Below, piece by piece: positions 1 through 11,290 of a stretch of DNA of 64,000 nt. The DNA is from Maratus speciosus (lineage: Eukaryota > Arthropoda > Arachnida > Araneae > Salticidae): positions 620,001 to 684,000 of the forward strand of contig CAWVRF010001077.1 of assembly GCA_963932465.1 (NCBI GenBank), written 5' to 3'. The notes beneath the pieces were generated by a model, which did not search any database, had not been told where the DNA came from, and saw only the letters and a program-made list of their open reading frames with translations. How positions within the stretch are numbered: position 1 is the stretch's first letter; each line of letters starts with the position of its first letter. Position numbers and translations under genes: made by a program.

Positions 1-327
1 CTGCAATCATTGTAATTATCTCTCCTTTTAGTAGTGTGGTGACTAGAGAACATTTTAACATTTCTGATTATCACAACGGCCGTATTTTCTTCCCAACCTC
101 TACTTTAAATATATACTGTAAAAAGAATTTCTTCTGAATAGTCCGAATTTTGCCTAACCCATAAGATATTATAATAGCTAAATAGCGTTCGCATAGTATT
201 CAGCAAATGCGGAAAGATTTTCCCGGTGAAGGTCCATATTAATTTAAAATACAAGGTCGAATTCATAATTTTGTTTGATCAATGATCATTTGGAAAATGG
301 ACCAGCGAAGCGGGTGTAGCCTGCTAG
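1..327 (+). mobile_element. Helitron 3' tail (left-truncated by window)
   Basis: The last ~330 bp match the 3' ends at 14750-15067 and 21340-21671: a CTCTGCAATCAT block, a shared AAATGCGGAAAGA block, then a GCGAAGCGGG-type terminus ending CTGCTAG (CTAG at 324-327) before a T. CTRR ends next to a host T are diagnostic of Helitrons. The rest of this copy lies upstream of the window. No coding sequence is visible. Confidence 0.75.
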
Positions 328-957
328 TCTATTTATATAAAATCCAAGTCTCTGTGTATCCCTCACTATTCCGGTAGGACCGCCTCATTGAAATGAGTAA
401 TTGTTGAAAAATATTAATGCAGGGTTACCACAGTAGCGCCAAATGTTAGCCAACTTGGCAATAGCTGGCTAATTTGGCGAAATTCCCATTTAAAACCACT
501 AATCTTTCATAATGGAGGTCACCGAAATTTAATTTAAACTCCACACTTTTAAGATATTTTTTCGAAATCTATGGGTGAGAATTTAAAGTACATCTTTACA
601 TCTTCCTCCCGATGCTACTAATAAAATAACCACCAATAGACAACGGTGTACTGTGTGAGCTCCTAACTGCGCGATTTTAATGTGCTTTAGGTACTTTTCC
701 AGTATAGGTGCCTTGGCAAAAAAGGAAATTTGGTAACATATTTTCCGGGAACCTATTCACTGTTTCATTTTATATACACACGCATTTTTTTCGATATTTA
801 TACGATTTATTTAACATACAAAAAGCCGTTTCTCTAATTTTATACAGAAAGAGATGTAATTTGTACATAAAAACATCAATAATATACATATAAAACAAAC
901 AAAAACGCTCATCAAATTTGTTTTCATAGCTGTTTATATGATTTGACAACAAATCTC

Positions 958-1295
958 GATATTTTTCCGTTATACGGACACCATGCCAAAATGTATGATA
1001 ATGCGCCAATTATTTCAAAATGCTAAAAGATATTTGTAATTTTATGCTAGCAGTTTAATATGAGTTTTATTTTATTTCTTTATTTTATAGCAGTTATTTG
1101 TTCACTTATTTTAAGTATATATTTGTGATTTGATGAAATAGTTCGTAAAAGTCTGGAATTTTCAAATGTTATATTTTTTAAATGCTCACTTTAGTATCGA
1201 CAATGGTTTTTCTTTTATTTTTCAAATGCTTCAATTCACGATTTTGCGCCAACTTACGCTTGGCGACAATGGTGTCCGCATAACGGAAAAGTACC
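958..1295. mobile_element. MITE, family 3 (TIR TTTTCCGTTAT)
   Basis: Imperfect terminal inverted repeats: TTTTCCGTTATACGGACACC at the left and the reverse complement of TTTTCCGTTATGCGGACACC at the right, the right end finishing in GTACC. The paralogous segment near 3360 lacks the insertion and runs from ATATCTC straight into ACTTTCTGATGCCC. The interior is AT-rich and non-coding. The target duplication is not clean, so exact ends may be off by a few bases. Confidence 0.65.
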
Positions 1296-1467
1296 CAATC
1301 TTACTTTCTGATGCCCAAATTACACCAAGCTTTTTTTAAAAAATGCCAAAGCCCCATACAGGGAAAAAATACCAAACTGTCTATTATTTTGCGCTATCCG
1401 TGTTATAGTGTGTACTATATGCAAGGGGAGTGGAGCGAAGAGTTTAAACATTAAATATTAAAGTTTC

Positions 1468-1679
1468 GGCACAGATGTCATATACGCGCCCCATATTGGC
1501 GCGATTTTTTTCTGACGCCAATGTCATATACACAACGGGTACTTAACTGGCGCCAAAGTGTCGTAATTTTGATTGATATGGTAATCCGGATGTTGTTGTT
1601 TATGCTGTTCATGTTTTCGCCAAATTGGCGTCGGAAAAAAATCACACCAATATATGATAACGTATATGACAACTGTGCC
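1468..1679. mobile_element. MITE, family 2 copy 1 (TIR GGCACAGATGTCATATACGC)
   Basis: The left end GGCACAGATGTCATATACGC and the right end ...TATATGACAACTGTGCC are inverted repeats. The element is flanked by an exact 8-bp duplication, AAAGTTTC, at 1460-1467 and 1680-1687. It is 212 bp and non-coding. The superfamily is uncertain: 8-bp duplications occur in hAT, P and Merlin, but GGCAC ends do not fit the hAT YARNG pattern. Confidence 0.9.
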
Positions 1680-1854
1680 AAAGTTTCTATAAAGCAGTAT
1701 AAGACTAAAAAATTAAGAATAAAATAAATGCAAAATAAGACTAAAGAACAAAGAAAAATCATGCTTTAAGCATAGAATATGAAACACTTTCCAACACATT
1801 CTAAATGCTTTAACAAAACTTCGTTATTTAGGGAATTAAGGTAAATAAGATAAC

Positions 1855-2070
1855 GTTACTTCTTAGATATCCCGTCGACCAATTTCGCCAAATTATATAA
1901 ATCGCCAAATCAATAGTAAAACATTAATAAAAATACAAATAAAACGTCGAATTAATGGTTTTATTGGCCATTATTGGCATTTAATTAATTAATTAATGGC
2001 AACCATTATTGGCAATTAATCTTACAATTTGGCGACAGTAATTTGGTCGACGGGATAACTAAGAAGTACC
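1855..2070. mobile_element. MITE, family 1 copy 1 (TIR GGTACTTCTTA..CCCGTCGAC)
   Basis: Inverted termini share the ATCCCGTCGAC core. An exact 8-bp target duplication AAGATAAC lies at 1847-1854 and 2071-2078. The paralogous sequence at 9486-9493 carries a single AAGATAAC in otherwise alignable flanks, which is an empty site. The interior has repeated ATTGGC and TTAATTAA motifs and no coding potential. The element is 216 bp. Confidence 0.93.
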
Positions 2071-2649
2071 AAGATAACTGAGTAAACATTTTAGAAAACG
2101 CATAAAAAAATTTAAAAATTGATTTCAGCAGTTACCGTCCATAGCCAATAGTACCTACATAGTTATTACATGCCACTTTTTAGCTAAAATTTAATTTAAA
2201 CTACTCTTAAAACTACTGAAATCACATTTCCAGATATTATCATCCATAGACGGTTATGTATCCAATTCTTTGCGTGACCATGTATATCATTTTATCTATA
2301 TTCTAGAAACATTTCTTAGGAAGCTAAATGCAGGTTCAGCGTAAAAATGCATAGCTCCTTTAAAAATCACCTTTAAGCAATTTACTCTCATACTCAGTAA
2401 CCCTTACGAATTCTTTTGTGTAGCCCTGCATATGAACTGTAGCATTTATACACACAGTATAGTATGCATAAATGTAGTGAAACATAAAAGCGCATATCAT
2501 AATTAAAAATGCATTTCTAGCAATCATTGCTTATGTACAATACTTCGGAGAAAAGTTTCTTGGCGAGAAAGAAGTTTGCCAACGTATTTTCTGGCAACCT
2601 ATTTACTGCTTCATACTCACAAGCAATTTTTTCCATATGTATACAATTT

Positions 2650-2853
2650 GGCACAGATGTCATATACGCCCCATATTGGCGCGATTTTTTTCCGACGCCA
2701 ATTTGGCGAAAACATCAACAGCATAAACAACATTCGGGTTACCATTACAAGCAAAATAACGACACTTTGGCGCCAGTTAAGTACCCGGTGCGTATATGAC
2801 ATCGGCGTCAAAAAAAAAATCGCGCCAATATGGGCGTATATGACATCAGTGCC
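2650..2853. mobile_element. MITE, family 2 copy 2
   Basis: The left end GGCACAGATGTCATATACGC and the right end GTATATGACATCAGTGCC form a TIR. The flanks TACAATTT (2642-2649) and AACAATTT (2854-2861) are an 8-bp duplication with one mismatch. The interior is alignable with copy 1 in inverted orientation (it shares CACTTTGGCGCCAGTTAAG). Non-coding, 204 bp. Confidence 0.88.
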
Positions 2854-2912
2854 AACAATTTAATATAAAAAAAGCTATTTACCCATTTTTATAAAGAAAC
2901 AGAAGTAATTTT

Positions 2913-3233
2913 TGCACAGATGTCATATACGCATGGGGGTTGGCGTGATTTTTTTTATGACGCCAATTTGGCAGAAATCTCGCTTTCGAATACCAGTTAC
3001 TTATATATTTTTCAATTATTTGCTATCATTTTGAAAAGGAAATAACTATAAATTGATAAAAGTTTGAATAATAACTATAGAACAAAGCAGTTTATATAAT
3101 TAAAAAACAGAAAATAAAAGTAAATAAACAATTTATTAATAAATAAAAAACAATAGCCGTTATACCATAGCAGGCAAAATAACACCATTTTGGCGCCAGT
3201 TAGGTATCCCGGTTCATATCTGAAATCTGTGCC
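2913..3233. mobile_element. MITE, family 2 copy 3 (longer variant)
   Basis: The left end has a first-base change (TGCACAGATGTC) and the right end is GAAATCTGTGCC. Flanks GTAATTTT (2905-2912) and GTAATTTG (3234-3241) form an 8-bp duplication with one mismatch. The empty paralogue carries a single GTAATTTG at 856-863. At 321 bp it is about 110 bp longer than its relatives because of AT-rich central sequence. Confidence 0.85.
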
Positions 3234-3430
3234 GTAATTTGTATATATAAAAAAATCTATATATATTTAGAAACGATTTTTTAATGCATATAAGTGCATA
3301 TATAAACAAAGATAAAAGTTCATTAGATTTGTTTTCATAGCTGTTTATATATTTTCGCAACATATCTCACTTTCTGATGCCCAAATCGCGCCAAGCTTTT
3401 TTTAAAAATGCGCTATAATGGAAAAGTACT

Positions 3431-4660
3431 TAAATAATTAACAGAAATAACAGATTATACGAACTAAAACTTTTTATTTCGAGATCAAAGCATTGTTTTT
3501 AATTTCGATTAAAAATACATATATCCTTGGATGCTTCAATTGAAATTAGTTTCACAGCTTAATATTTCATTCCATAAACCTAAACAAACACAAGTGATTC
3601 ATTCATCGTGAAACGTCAAAAATATTAAATCATTGTGGTAATCATTCACAAAGTAAGTTCTCCAACAATCAATGGGCAATATTCTAATAACGTCATAGTA
3701 GGTAAAATGGCGGCGGAATCGTTTGTTTATGGTTTGTAATCACAGAGATTTAATTTTGCAATGTCTCTTAGTTACATTATTTTATTGTCATATTTATGAG
3801 CTCAGAACAAAAGCCTATTTTTTCATTATTTAGTTATTAAAGACGGAAAAAAATCATAAATGCATGATTTGAAAATTTTAAATAATTTTCTTTCTTAATA
3901 CTAAAAAATAACATCGGGAAGTAACAGCTGGTTTAAGTTAAATAAGTTTAACTGTTTAATTCTGTTGCAATATTCAAAATAACTGTATTTATTAGATTTC
4001 AGTACTCAACATCAGGGCCCGATTAAACTTTGAAGTTAGAGGAATTACAATGTCATTTCAGGACCTTTCTTTTGGAGAAGCTTTTCTAAATTCCATATAT
4101 AGATGGAAAATCTTCAGTGTTAGAAATATTATTCCTAGGACTGACATAACACGAGAACGGCCTGCAATTTTACACAAGTTTTTGAAAGCTACTTTATATC
4201 AGAAAATTTACTAAAAACTGGTTACTTTTTTGTTATAGCGGCCCACACTATTAGGATTATGACAAATTGCAGCCAATTTCGCCAACGTCGTAACCAAGAT
4301 CGTGAAGCACACACATATAATACCATATAATACCATTTCATGAAATCGTATACGATAATTTAATAGTTTTTAACCTTACTTCAAGTGTGCTATTTATTTA
4401 TTTTTAAGGCTCAACAATCTAAATTGTCCAATATATGAATTGAAAAAAATGTAAACAAAGATTGAATAGACGTGACCGCAAAAAGCCTCAAATCTGCATA
4501 ACACTTGAAAGCAAACTATGCAGATTAGTGGTCTTCTACTGTACACAGTTTTTCATAAATGTGTTTCGTTCTTAAAATGTGTTATTTTCATCTATCACAG
4601 CGGAACAAGCGAGAAAACTCATATTCTTGCACCTGAGTTGTATATATCTTTATATCTAAA
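3431..4660. other. AT-rich non-coding body of Helitron D
   Basis: No open frame, RNA gene, TIR or tandem structure could be recognised. It is treated as element filler because it lies between the Helitron 5' and 3' ends. Confidence 0.4.
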
Positions 4661-4663
4661 TTT

Positions 4664-4692
4664 CCGTCATTTTTGACGGGCTACCTTTCTAG
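4664..4692 (+). other. Helitron 3' terminal hairpin and CTAG
   Basis: CCGTCA-TTTT-TGACGG is a perfect 6-bp stem with a 4-nt loop, followed nine bases later by CTAG and a T. This matches the spacing of known Helitron terminators. Confidence 0.8.
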
Positions 4693-5779
4693 TCTATCTA
4701 ATAAAATCCAAACGGAAATTTCGTTCCGGACGCCTAGATTTCACGTTCTAGCGGGTGGATTTTTACGGAACTTATACCGTTTGATAGGTATCGTTTCAGG
4801 GAAGGTTTTAAGCTATAACACATCATTCTACCTAGATTACTTATAGAATTATGACGGAAAGTTCTGTTATTTTGGACGATAAGGTTTACCATTTTATTTC
4901 TTGGCGAAATTTATCGTTCATAAAAGAAATTGAAACAGCTATTACACCTCGAAACGTAAAAGAAAAAACTGTTACTAATTTTAATTAAAAAAAAGAAGGA
5001 AGAAAGAAAGAAGAAAAAAATCCGTTTTAATGAGTGATAATATTAAAAAATGAAAATATTTAATTTAAACATGAAAAGGAATGTTCGTAATGCTTAAAAA
5101 ATTACTCAGTTAAAATATTGCAATTGAAATAAGATTTGGCTCTTTATCTTTTGCGCCAGGTTAAGAAAAATGCACCTGAAAAATTAATAGGGTGATATCA
5201 AGGAAGTTTCGATAAGTGCATGCTCAGAAATATTTATGAAAAAATATCTTCTCATGAGGAATATATAGAAGATTTTTCTCGTGACATATAATATGTTTAT
5301 AAAAAAATCCACAGAACCTCGATTTAGCGTTTATAAAAAAATAATGAAAATTTAATTTTTTTGGCGATTTAATGCTGGTTGGCGGCACAATAAAATTTTG
5401 AATGATACCTTTTTTTATCATAAATAATTTTTAAGTAAAACCTTTTTCTACTCTACATACGAAGATAGTTAGATTAAGTTTAATTTAAATAAATACATTT
5501 TTATTACTACAATTTTGTCATATGCCTTTATATGTATATATATTAAAATTTTATTATCGTAATTATACGATTTAAAACAAAATTTCAGTTTATTAAATTT
5601 TTTCCAAATTCAAAATTAATGACCAATTCGGAACATTGGCAATTTGACTTCGATATTGTTAGTATCAGAAACAAGAAATGAAGGTTATTGTTGCCATGGA
5701 AACAAGTATTTAATATAAAATGTTTAATGGTAGAATTTTTAATTAGCCAGCTACTTTTAAAACAGACTTAAAAAGAAGT

Positions 5780-6144
5780 GAAGTGCGTTAATTCTATCAC
5801 GAAAAAAGACATTTTGCAATAAAAATTTCTTTCTGAAATCACTTTTCGATATTCCATTCCATTCGTCATTTCATTTTTTTTTTTTCATATCTTCCCTTCT
5901 TTTAGAAATGTTATAAAAAGATATTGGATGAATCTTCCATAATCAGCTACCTTACGATTGGCGAATTTACTATATAGTGTTGGAAGATTCGTTTATATAT
6001 GAAAGGAACCGTGGACGGTAAATATGATGTCAGAAGATTACGCGAAATTTGTACTTTTAGTAATAAGCGATTAGTAAATTTATGTTTTTTTATTATGGAG
6101 CAAACGGACAAAAGAATATTTACTAATAGATATTTTTCATGTGC
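5780..6144 (+). repeat. Direct repeat, left copy (pair with 7430-7800)
   Basis: This copy and 7430-7800 share near-identical sequence from CTATCACGAAAAAAGACAT through GATATTTTTCATG. The left copy ends where a family-1 MITE begins. Sequence beyond the MITE belongs to a different paralogous stretch (compare 16385), so the junction looks recombinant. The matching region near 17570-17920 shows where the segment normally sits. Confidence 0.75.
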
Positions 6145-6437
6145 AGTACTTGATTATCCCGTCGACAAAATAACTATCGCCAAACTATGAGATTAAATGC
6201 CAATAATAGCTGATCGTAAATTTTACATTCACTTGACATTAAACACGGTAAACGTGTTTATTGCGTCATCAAGTGATTTTTAATTACACTTCTATTTGTA
6301 ATTTGATTAATGTTTAAAAATTTATTTATTCTTTTGTTGTTCAAAATAAAAATTTTGCCAATTTATATAATTTGGCGAATAGTTTGGCAATTTATATAAT
6401 TTGGCAAAATTGATTGAATGAATAATCAAATAGTACC
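6145..6437. mobile_element. MITE, family 1 copy 2
   Basis: The left end AGTACTTGATTATCCCGTCGAC-type TIR and a diverged right end (ATTGATTGAATGAATAATC, then TAGTACC) match the family at 1855 and 24433. The interior shares ATTAAATGCCAATAAT and repeated ATTTATATAATTTGGC. No target duplication is visible, consistent with recombination through the element. Confidence 0.75.
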
Positions 6438-7429
6438 CTTAAAACATATCCAGCCGGTGAAGCCATGTAAAATTAAGTAACTACTGCAACATGCTATTTT
6501 TTATATTATATACGCTTAAAGATAAAAAATAATACGCTAATCCTTCGTTTAAGTTTAAATTCATTGAGTTTTAGGCATTTAAACACTTATTTAACAAGCA
6601 ATTTTCAAATGCATTTAAATATCTTGCATTTGGGATGGAAATGTGTTGGCTAGCCAAATAGCGTGGAACGTTCGTCTTTTTACGCCAAATACTCGAATAT
6701 ATTTCTTTTTCCTTTTTTCAGATTTTTACTGAGATTTCGTCGCCAAATTTGATTGATGTTTTACTACATACATGAGTAGTTTTAAAAGCATTTTTCTTTT
6801 CAAAATAATTTGAGTATGCTCTTTAAGGAGACCTTCCTTGTGGTAACAATTCTGTTTTTGATTTGTTCTTTTTATTTCTAACTCTTCCATCATGTGACTC
6901 ACAGACGAAACTAGCCAATGTAATTGTAAAAATGATGGTATTTATGATTTACATGTTATATGTTTATTTGTGATTTTTGAGTTCACTTTTGTCGCCAAAC
7001 AATTTGATTTTAAGCCAAAAAGACGTATGCATGAATTGGGTTCAAGCGATGTTTACAATAAAGGTGATTTTGCAAGTGCATTTTTCGAGTATTTTTTAAA
7101 ATTCAAATGTACAATATATAAATAGCAATTAATATTTTAAAAATGGAGTCAAATATTTTAATTTTAGTATAAATGTCTCCCATACACGCACATACATATT
7201 GTAAAATAATTTAATTTTAGACATTTAAAAAAATTCTCATCATACTTTACTGCGAAAGCATGTCGATTTGTTTTCCCCAAATTTGTGGCTTTTATAATCT
7301 CGAAGTCAGATTAGCTAATATTGTCCATTCTTTTTTTAATAAAAAACATATCGCCAATTTCCCTTACACAAACGTTCAATGTTTGCAATGTTTGGTAGTA
7401 AAGATTATTCTTAAGAAAATGTAAGCAAT

Positions 7430-7800
7430 TATGCGTTATTTCTATCACGAAAAAAGACATTTTGCAATAAAAATTTCTTTCTGAAATCACTTTTCAATAT
7501 TCATTCCATTCGTCATTTCTTTTTTTTTTTCATATCCTCCCTTCTTTTAGAAATGTTATAAAAAGATATTGGATGAATCTTCCATAATCAGCTACCTTAC
7601 AATTGGCGAATTTACTATATAGTGTTGAAAGATTCATTTATATTTGAAAGGAACTGTGGACGGTAAATCCGATTTCAGAAGATTATGCGAAATTTGTACT
7701 TTTAGTAATTAGCGATTAGTAAATTTATGTTTTTTTATTATGTAGCAAACGGAGAAAAGAAGATTTACTATTAGATATTTTTCATGCGCAGTTATTTTAC
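7430..7800 (+). repeat. Direct repeat, right copy (pair with 5780-6144)
   Basis: Nearly identical to 5780-6144 and in the same orientation. It continues uninterrupted into CAGTTATTTTACTATCACT, so it keeps the ancestral continuation. A run of 26 A follows at 7832-7857. Confidence 0.75.
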
Positions 7801-8247
7801 TATCACTATAAAAGCATTAATTTGAATGCACAAAAAAAAAAAAAAAAAAAAAAAAAATCAAATGCCAAAGGCAGCCAATGGAACAATCCCGTAAGGCATG
7901 GTGACGTCACGGCGACGTCGTTGTGAAGTCACACTGTGATTTTGTGACCGTCGATGTGACGTCATAGTGACTAGAATGCGAGGTCGTTTGTGACGTCACA
8001 TCGTGAGCACTCTGTGAAGTCACGGTGTGACAAATTTGTGAAAAGTGTGTCATTTGTGACTATTTTGGCATTAACTTTGTGACGAACCTGTGACGAAAGT
8101 GACAATGCTTTGAAGTCACACTGTCACCAATTTGTGAAACATGTGTCATTTGTGACGAACGTGTCATAAACACTGTGATGATTTCAAATGAAAATCAAAT
8201 TTCAAATCAATTGCTTAAAAGGCGCAAAGGCGAACATAGTGAAAAAG

Positions 8248-8320
8248 ATACCATGCTGGGACTCGAACCCGGACCATCAGTATAGCGCACTGACATTCTA
8301 CCGACTAAACCACATGGAAC
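8248..8320 (-). tRNA. tRNA-like sequence (element-borne, decayed)
   Basis: On the minus strand it has an A-box-like TTTAGTCGGTAGAA and a B box GGGTTCGAGTCCC. The anticodon stem-loop is equivalent to that at 8754-8826, and the acceptor stem is imperfect. It is part of an inverted mobile element, so it is not a canonical gene. Confidence 0.4.
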
Positions 8321-8753
8321 GATACCCAGTCTGGAAAATTTCTCACTATTACATGTTGGCAAGGCAACAAACGCAGCACAAGATGGAAAATTTATCGTGA
8401 GCCACCGACATGGGGCAAACACGAAGCTTAATTAAATCCAGCATCGGTTGAAACTATATTAATACTTGGCAATTTTTCCAGAGAGAACCATTCGCCTTGC
8501 ATACAATATTTCAAATGAAAATCAAATTTCAAATTAATTGCTTAAAAGGCAATTTTAATTTGAAATGTTGTATGCAAGGCGAATGTTTCTCCCTGGAAAA
8601 ATTTCCAATTATTAATATAGTTTCAATCGATGCTGGATTTCATTAAGTTTCGTGTTTACCCCATGTCGGTGGCTCACGATAAATATTCCATCTTGTGCTG
8701 CGTTTGTAGCCTTGCCAACCTGTAATAGTGAGAAATTTTACAGGCTGGGCATC

Positions 8754-8826
8754 ATTCCATATGGTTTAGTCGGTAGAATGTCAGTGTGCTATACTGATGG
8801 CCCGGGTTCGAGTCCCGGCATGGAAT
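8754..8826 (+). tRNA. tRNA-like sequence with intact acceptor, anticodon and T arms
   Basis: The acceptor ATTCCAT pairs fully with ATGGAAT. The anticodon stem TCAGT/ACTGA encloses a 7-nt loop GTGCTAT (anticodon GCT if standard), and the T arm CCGGG/CCCGG encloses TTCGAGT. The D arm is weak. A true tRNA-Ser would need a long variable arm, which is absent, so this is best read as a tRNA-derived or tRNA-mimicking Pol III promoter head inside a repeat. Confidence 0.45.
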
Positions 8827-9419
8827 CTTTTTCACTATGTTGGCCTTTGCGCCTTTTAAGCAATTAATTTGATATTTGATTTTCATTTGAAATATTGTAT
8901 ATAAGGCGAAGGATTCTCTCTGGAAAAATTTCTAAGTATTAATACAGCGATGAATTTTGAAATAACCTTTTGCTGTAAATATAAAATCTTATCTTTTTAC
9001 CGTACTTTTTAGCAAAATATCGCTATTTTGGAGTCCTATTCTTCTAAAACATTTTAAATTTTTCCACTTAAAAAACAATGCTTATCAACTGACATATTTT
9101 TTTATTCAGTTCTATGCTTGATATTAAGTTCTATGCTTGATATTGAGTTCAAGCTTGATATTTAGAATGTGTAAATTTTTTAATTTGTTGTGATTTTTCA
9201 TTGCTTTATTAAATACGAACATGGAGACTAACGGATATTAATACAACTATTATTTATAGAGTGGCATGATAAGCGATATTTATTTAATTTTTTTATTCCC
9301 GTGTATATTGTATTTTGTGAATATGAGCTAAATAGATTTGGTATGTTTTATAGGAAAAGACTGATCTGGGAAATAGAAAAAAAACGAGTAAGAAAAATCA
9401 TGCGTTAATCGTAGATTAT

Positions 9420-11290
9420 AAAATACTTTCCAACACTTTCTGAATGCTTTAACAAGACATCGTAAGTTAGGGAAATGACGTAAATAAGATAACTAAGTAA
9501 ACATTTTAGAAAACGCATAAAACATTTGAAAAACTGATTTCAGCAGTTACCGTCCATAGCCAAATATGTTTTCCAATTCTTTTGAACAGCCCTGTATTTG
9601 ATCTGTAGGTTGATACACTGAGAAAAATGAAGTACTCAAAAATAAGTAAACCGACGTACTCATATCGAATTGAATATTTTTGGATCAAAAATGAACCCAT
9701 GCTTTCTCTATTTTGAAACATCACATGTTATCAAACCCAAACAAACGAATAGTTTTGTGCCCTGTAATGGTTCATTTCATTTATGGCGGCATAAATGATG
9801 TTTATTAATGTAAATATTAAATTATGCACAGCATTTTAAAAATAATTTAAAAGTGCTTGGAAATAATGTTCTTGTCATAAAAATATTCGATTTGAGTATC
9901 TTGTTAAAAATTTTGCTATTTTTCTTAATAAATAATCAATTAAACATTTCTTGTTAAGAACTTTGAACGGGAAATAAATGTCAGTACATTTTTACTTTAA
10001 ATTTTAGGTTTTTCTTTTTTTTTTGGGGGGGGGGGGCGGGGGGCAGTACATAACGATTCATATTTGATCACAACCAATGAATAAAAAATGAGTACATGTG
10101 TTTCTCAACTTTGAGTACATTTGGATCGGACCTGTTTTGAGTATGTGACGCATTTAAAATTGAGTACTTTTTACTCAATTTTGACTTCCCATTTTTTTAA
10201 GTGTATATATACTATATAATGGGAAAATCTAGTTTAGCAAGAAAAAGCCTAACAGGTTGAAATTCTTTTTCAGCAATTTATACTAATGTATGGAAACATA
10301 CTTGAATACTTTTGAACAACCCTGTAGTTTACCTAGAATCTTTATTACACGCCACTATTTAGTTAAAATTTAATTCAAACTAAGACACTCTTAAACCTGC
10401 TGAAATCACATTTCCAGAAATTATAATTTATAGACGGCCATGTATCCAATTCTTTACGTGACCCTGTATATAATTTTATCTATATTCTACAAACATTTCT
10501 TGGTAAATTAAATGCAGTTCAGCAAAAAAAAGCATAACTCATTTAAAAACCATTTTTAAGCAACTTGCGCCCATACCCAGTAATCCTTACGAATACTTTT
10601 GTGTAGCCTTGTATATGAATTATAGCATTTATATACACCATATACTATGCATAAATATAGTGAATCATAAAAGCGCATATCATAATTAAAAATACATTTC
10701 CAGCAATCATCGCTAATGAACAGTACTTCGGATACAATATAGTATCTGAAATATTTTGTGTGTCCCTGTAAATGCAATATACGTATTATTCGTATTATAC
10801 ATGAAATAATTTATAGTATGTAAACCTCAGCGACATATATCAATTTCATTATATATGAAATAGATTAACATAATTAACGTATGCCGCAAACAATTCCCTC
10901 CACCCCTATATCATTATGTATTTGAATTCCTTTTTAGCCCTGTAGATGAACAATAACTATTCTTTGCATCGCATAGTCAACAGAATGCATATTTTAGTGA
11001 ACTTCATAAATGCATATAAATTTTATTCTGTTTGAAAGCGTGCGTAAAATCATAAAAAATCATTTGAAACGATTTTTTCCCATAGGCTGTAATGTAACGG
11101 AAAACTTTTGGCTGTCCCTGTAAATGAACAAAGAATGCTACAAACTTCATTACAAATAGGTACCGTGCTATGGTAAACGTCAATAACATCCAAAAATTTC
11201 AGGGCAATCCGAGTATATTTTCGAGAGTTAGAGTGCGGACAGACTGCTAGACGGACAGACGGAGAAACAAACCGAAGTCATAAGCACTTT
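9420..11290. repeat. Degenerate interspersed repeat J with irregular 140-180-bp internal periodicity
   Basis: Relatives lie at 1780-2550 and 57050-57420. A loose motif CTTTTGaaCagCCCTGTA recurs near 9580, 10308, 10450, 10592, 10752, 10930 and 11103. A GACAGACGGAC-type tail near 11230 recurs at 57370. No coding potential is seen. The copy at 9486 preserves the empty site of the MITE at 1855. Confidence 0.6.

Larger units (their letters stand above)
2520..3430 (+). repeat. Direct duplicate of the 660-1340 segment
   Basis: Shared blocks in the same order include a TTTTCTGGCAACCTATT-type block, TTTTCATAGCTGTTTATAT, and TTTCTGATGCCCAAAT followed by GCCAAGCTTTTTTT. This copy has gained family-2 MITEs at 2650 and 2913; the other copy has gained the family-3 MITE at 958. 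Each copy is therefore the empty-site control for the other. Confidence 0.7.
328..4692 (+). mobile_element. Helitron-type element D, non-autonomous, with nested MITEs
   Basis: The 5' end TCTATTTATATAAAATCC directly follows the CTAG of the previous Helitron. The 3' end is a perfect 6-bp hairpin (4664-4679, stem CCGTCA/TGACGG) followed by CTAG at 4689-4692, the classical Helitron terminus. No Rep/helicase open frame is present, so any movement needed protein in trans. The body carries an internal direct duplication (about 660-1340 and 2520-3430) and five short TIR insertions. It may be a chimera of two elements, since its 3' end differs from its neighbours while its 5' end resembles theirs. Confidence 0.65.
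8178..8941. mobile_element. tRNA-like inverted element, family H
   Basis: Two long arms are reverse complements around a centre near 8540, each carrying a tRNA-like sequence. The right arm continues past its tRNA-like unit into a second start (ATTTGAAATATTGTATATAAG at 8885 against ATTTGAAATGTTGTATGCAAG at 8557), implying a unit of about 328 bp. The organisation resembles the family G elements at 38, 53 and 58 kb, although the sequence differs. The flanks ACTGTGATGATTT and ACAGCGATGAATT may be a degenerate target duplication. Confidence 0.7.

Noticed and set aside
8207..8867. Matching 71-codon frames on both strands near 8.2 and 8.7 kb, possible conserved protein
   Set aside because: They are the same inverted tRNA-like repeat read twice; similarity comes from the palindrome, not from protein conservation.
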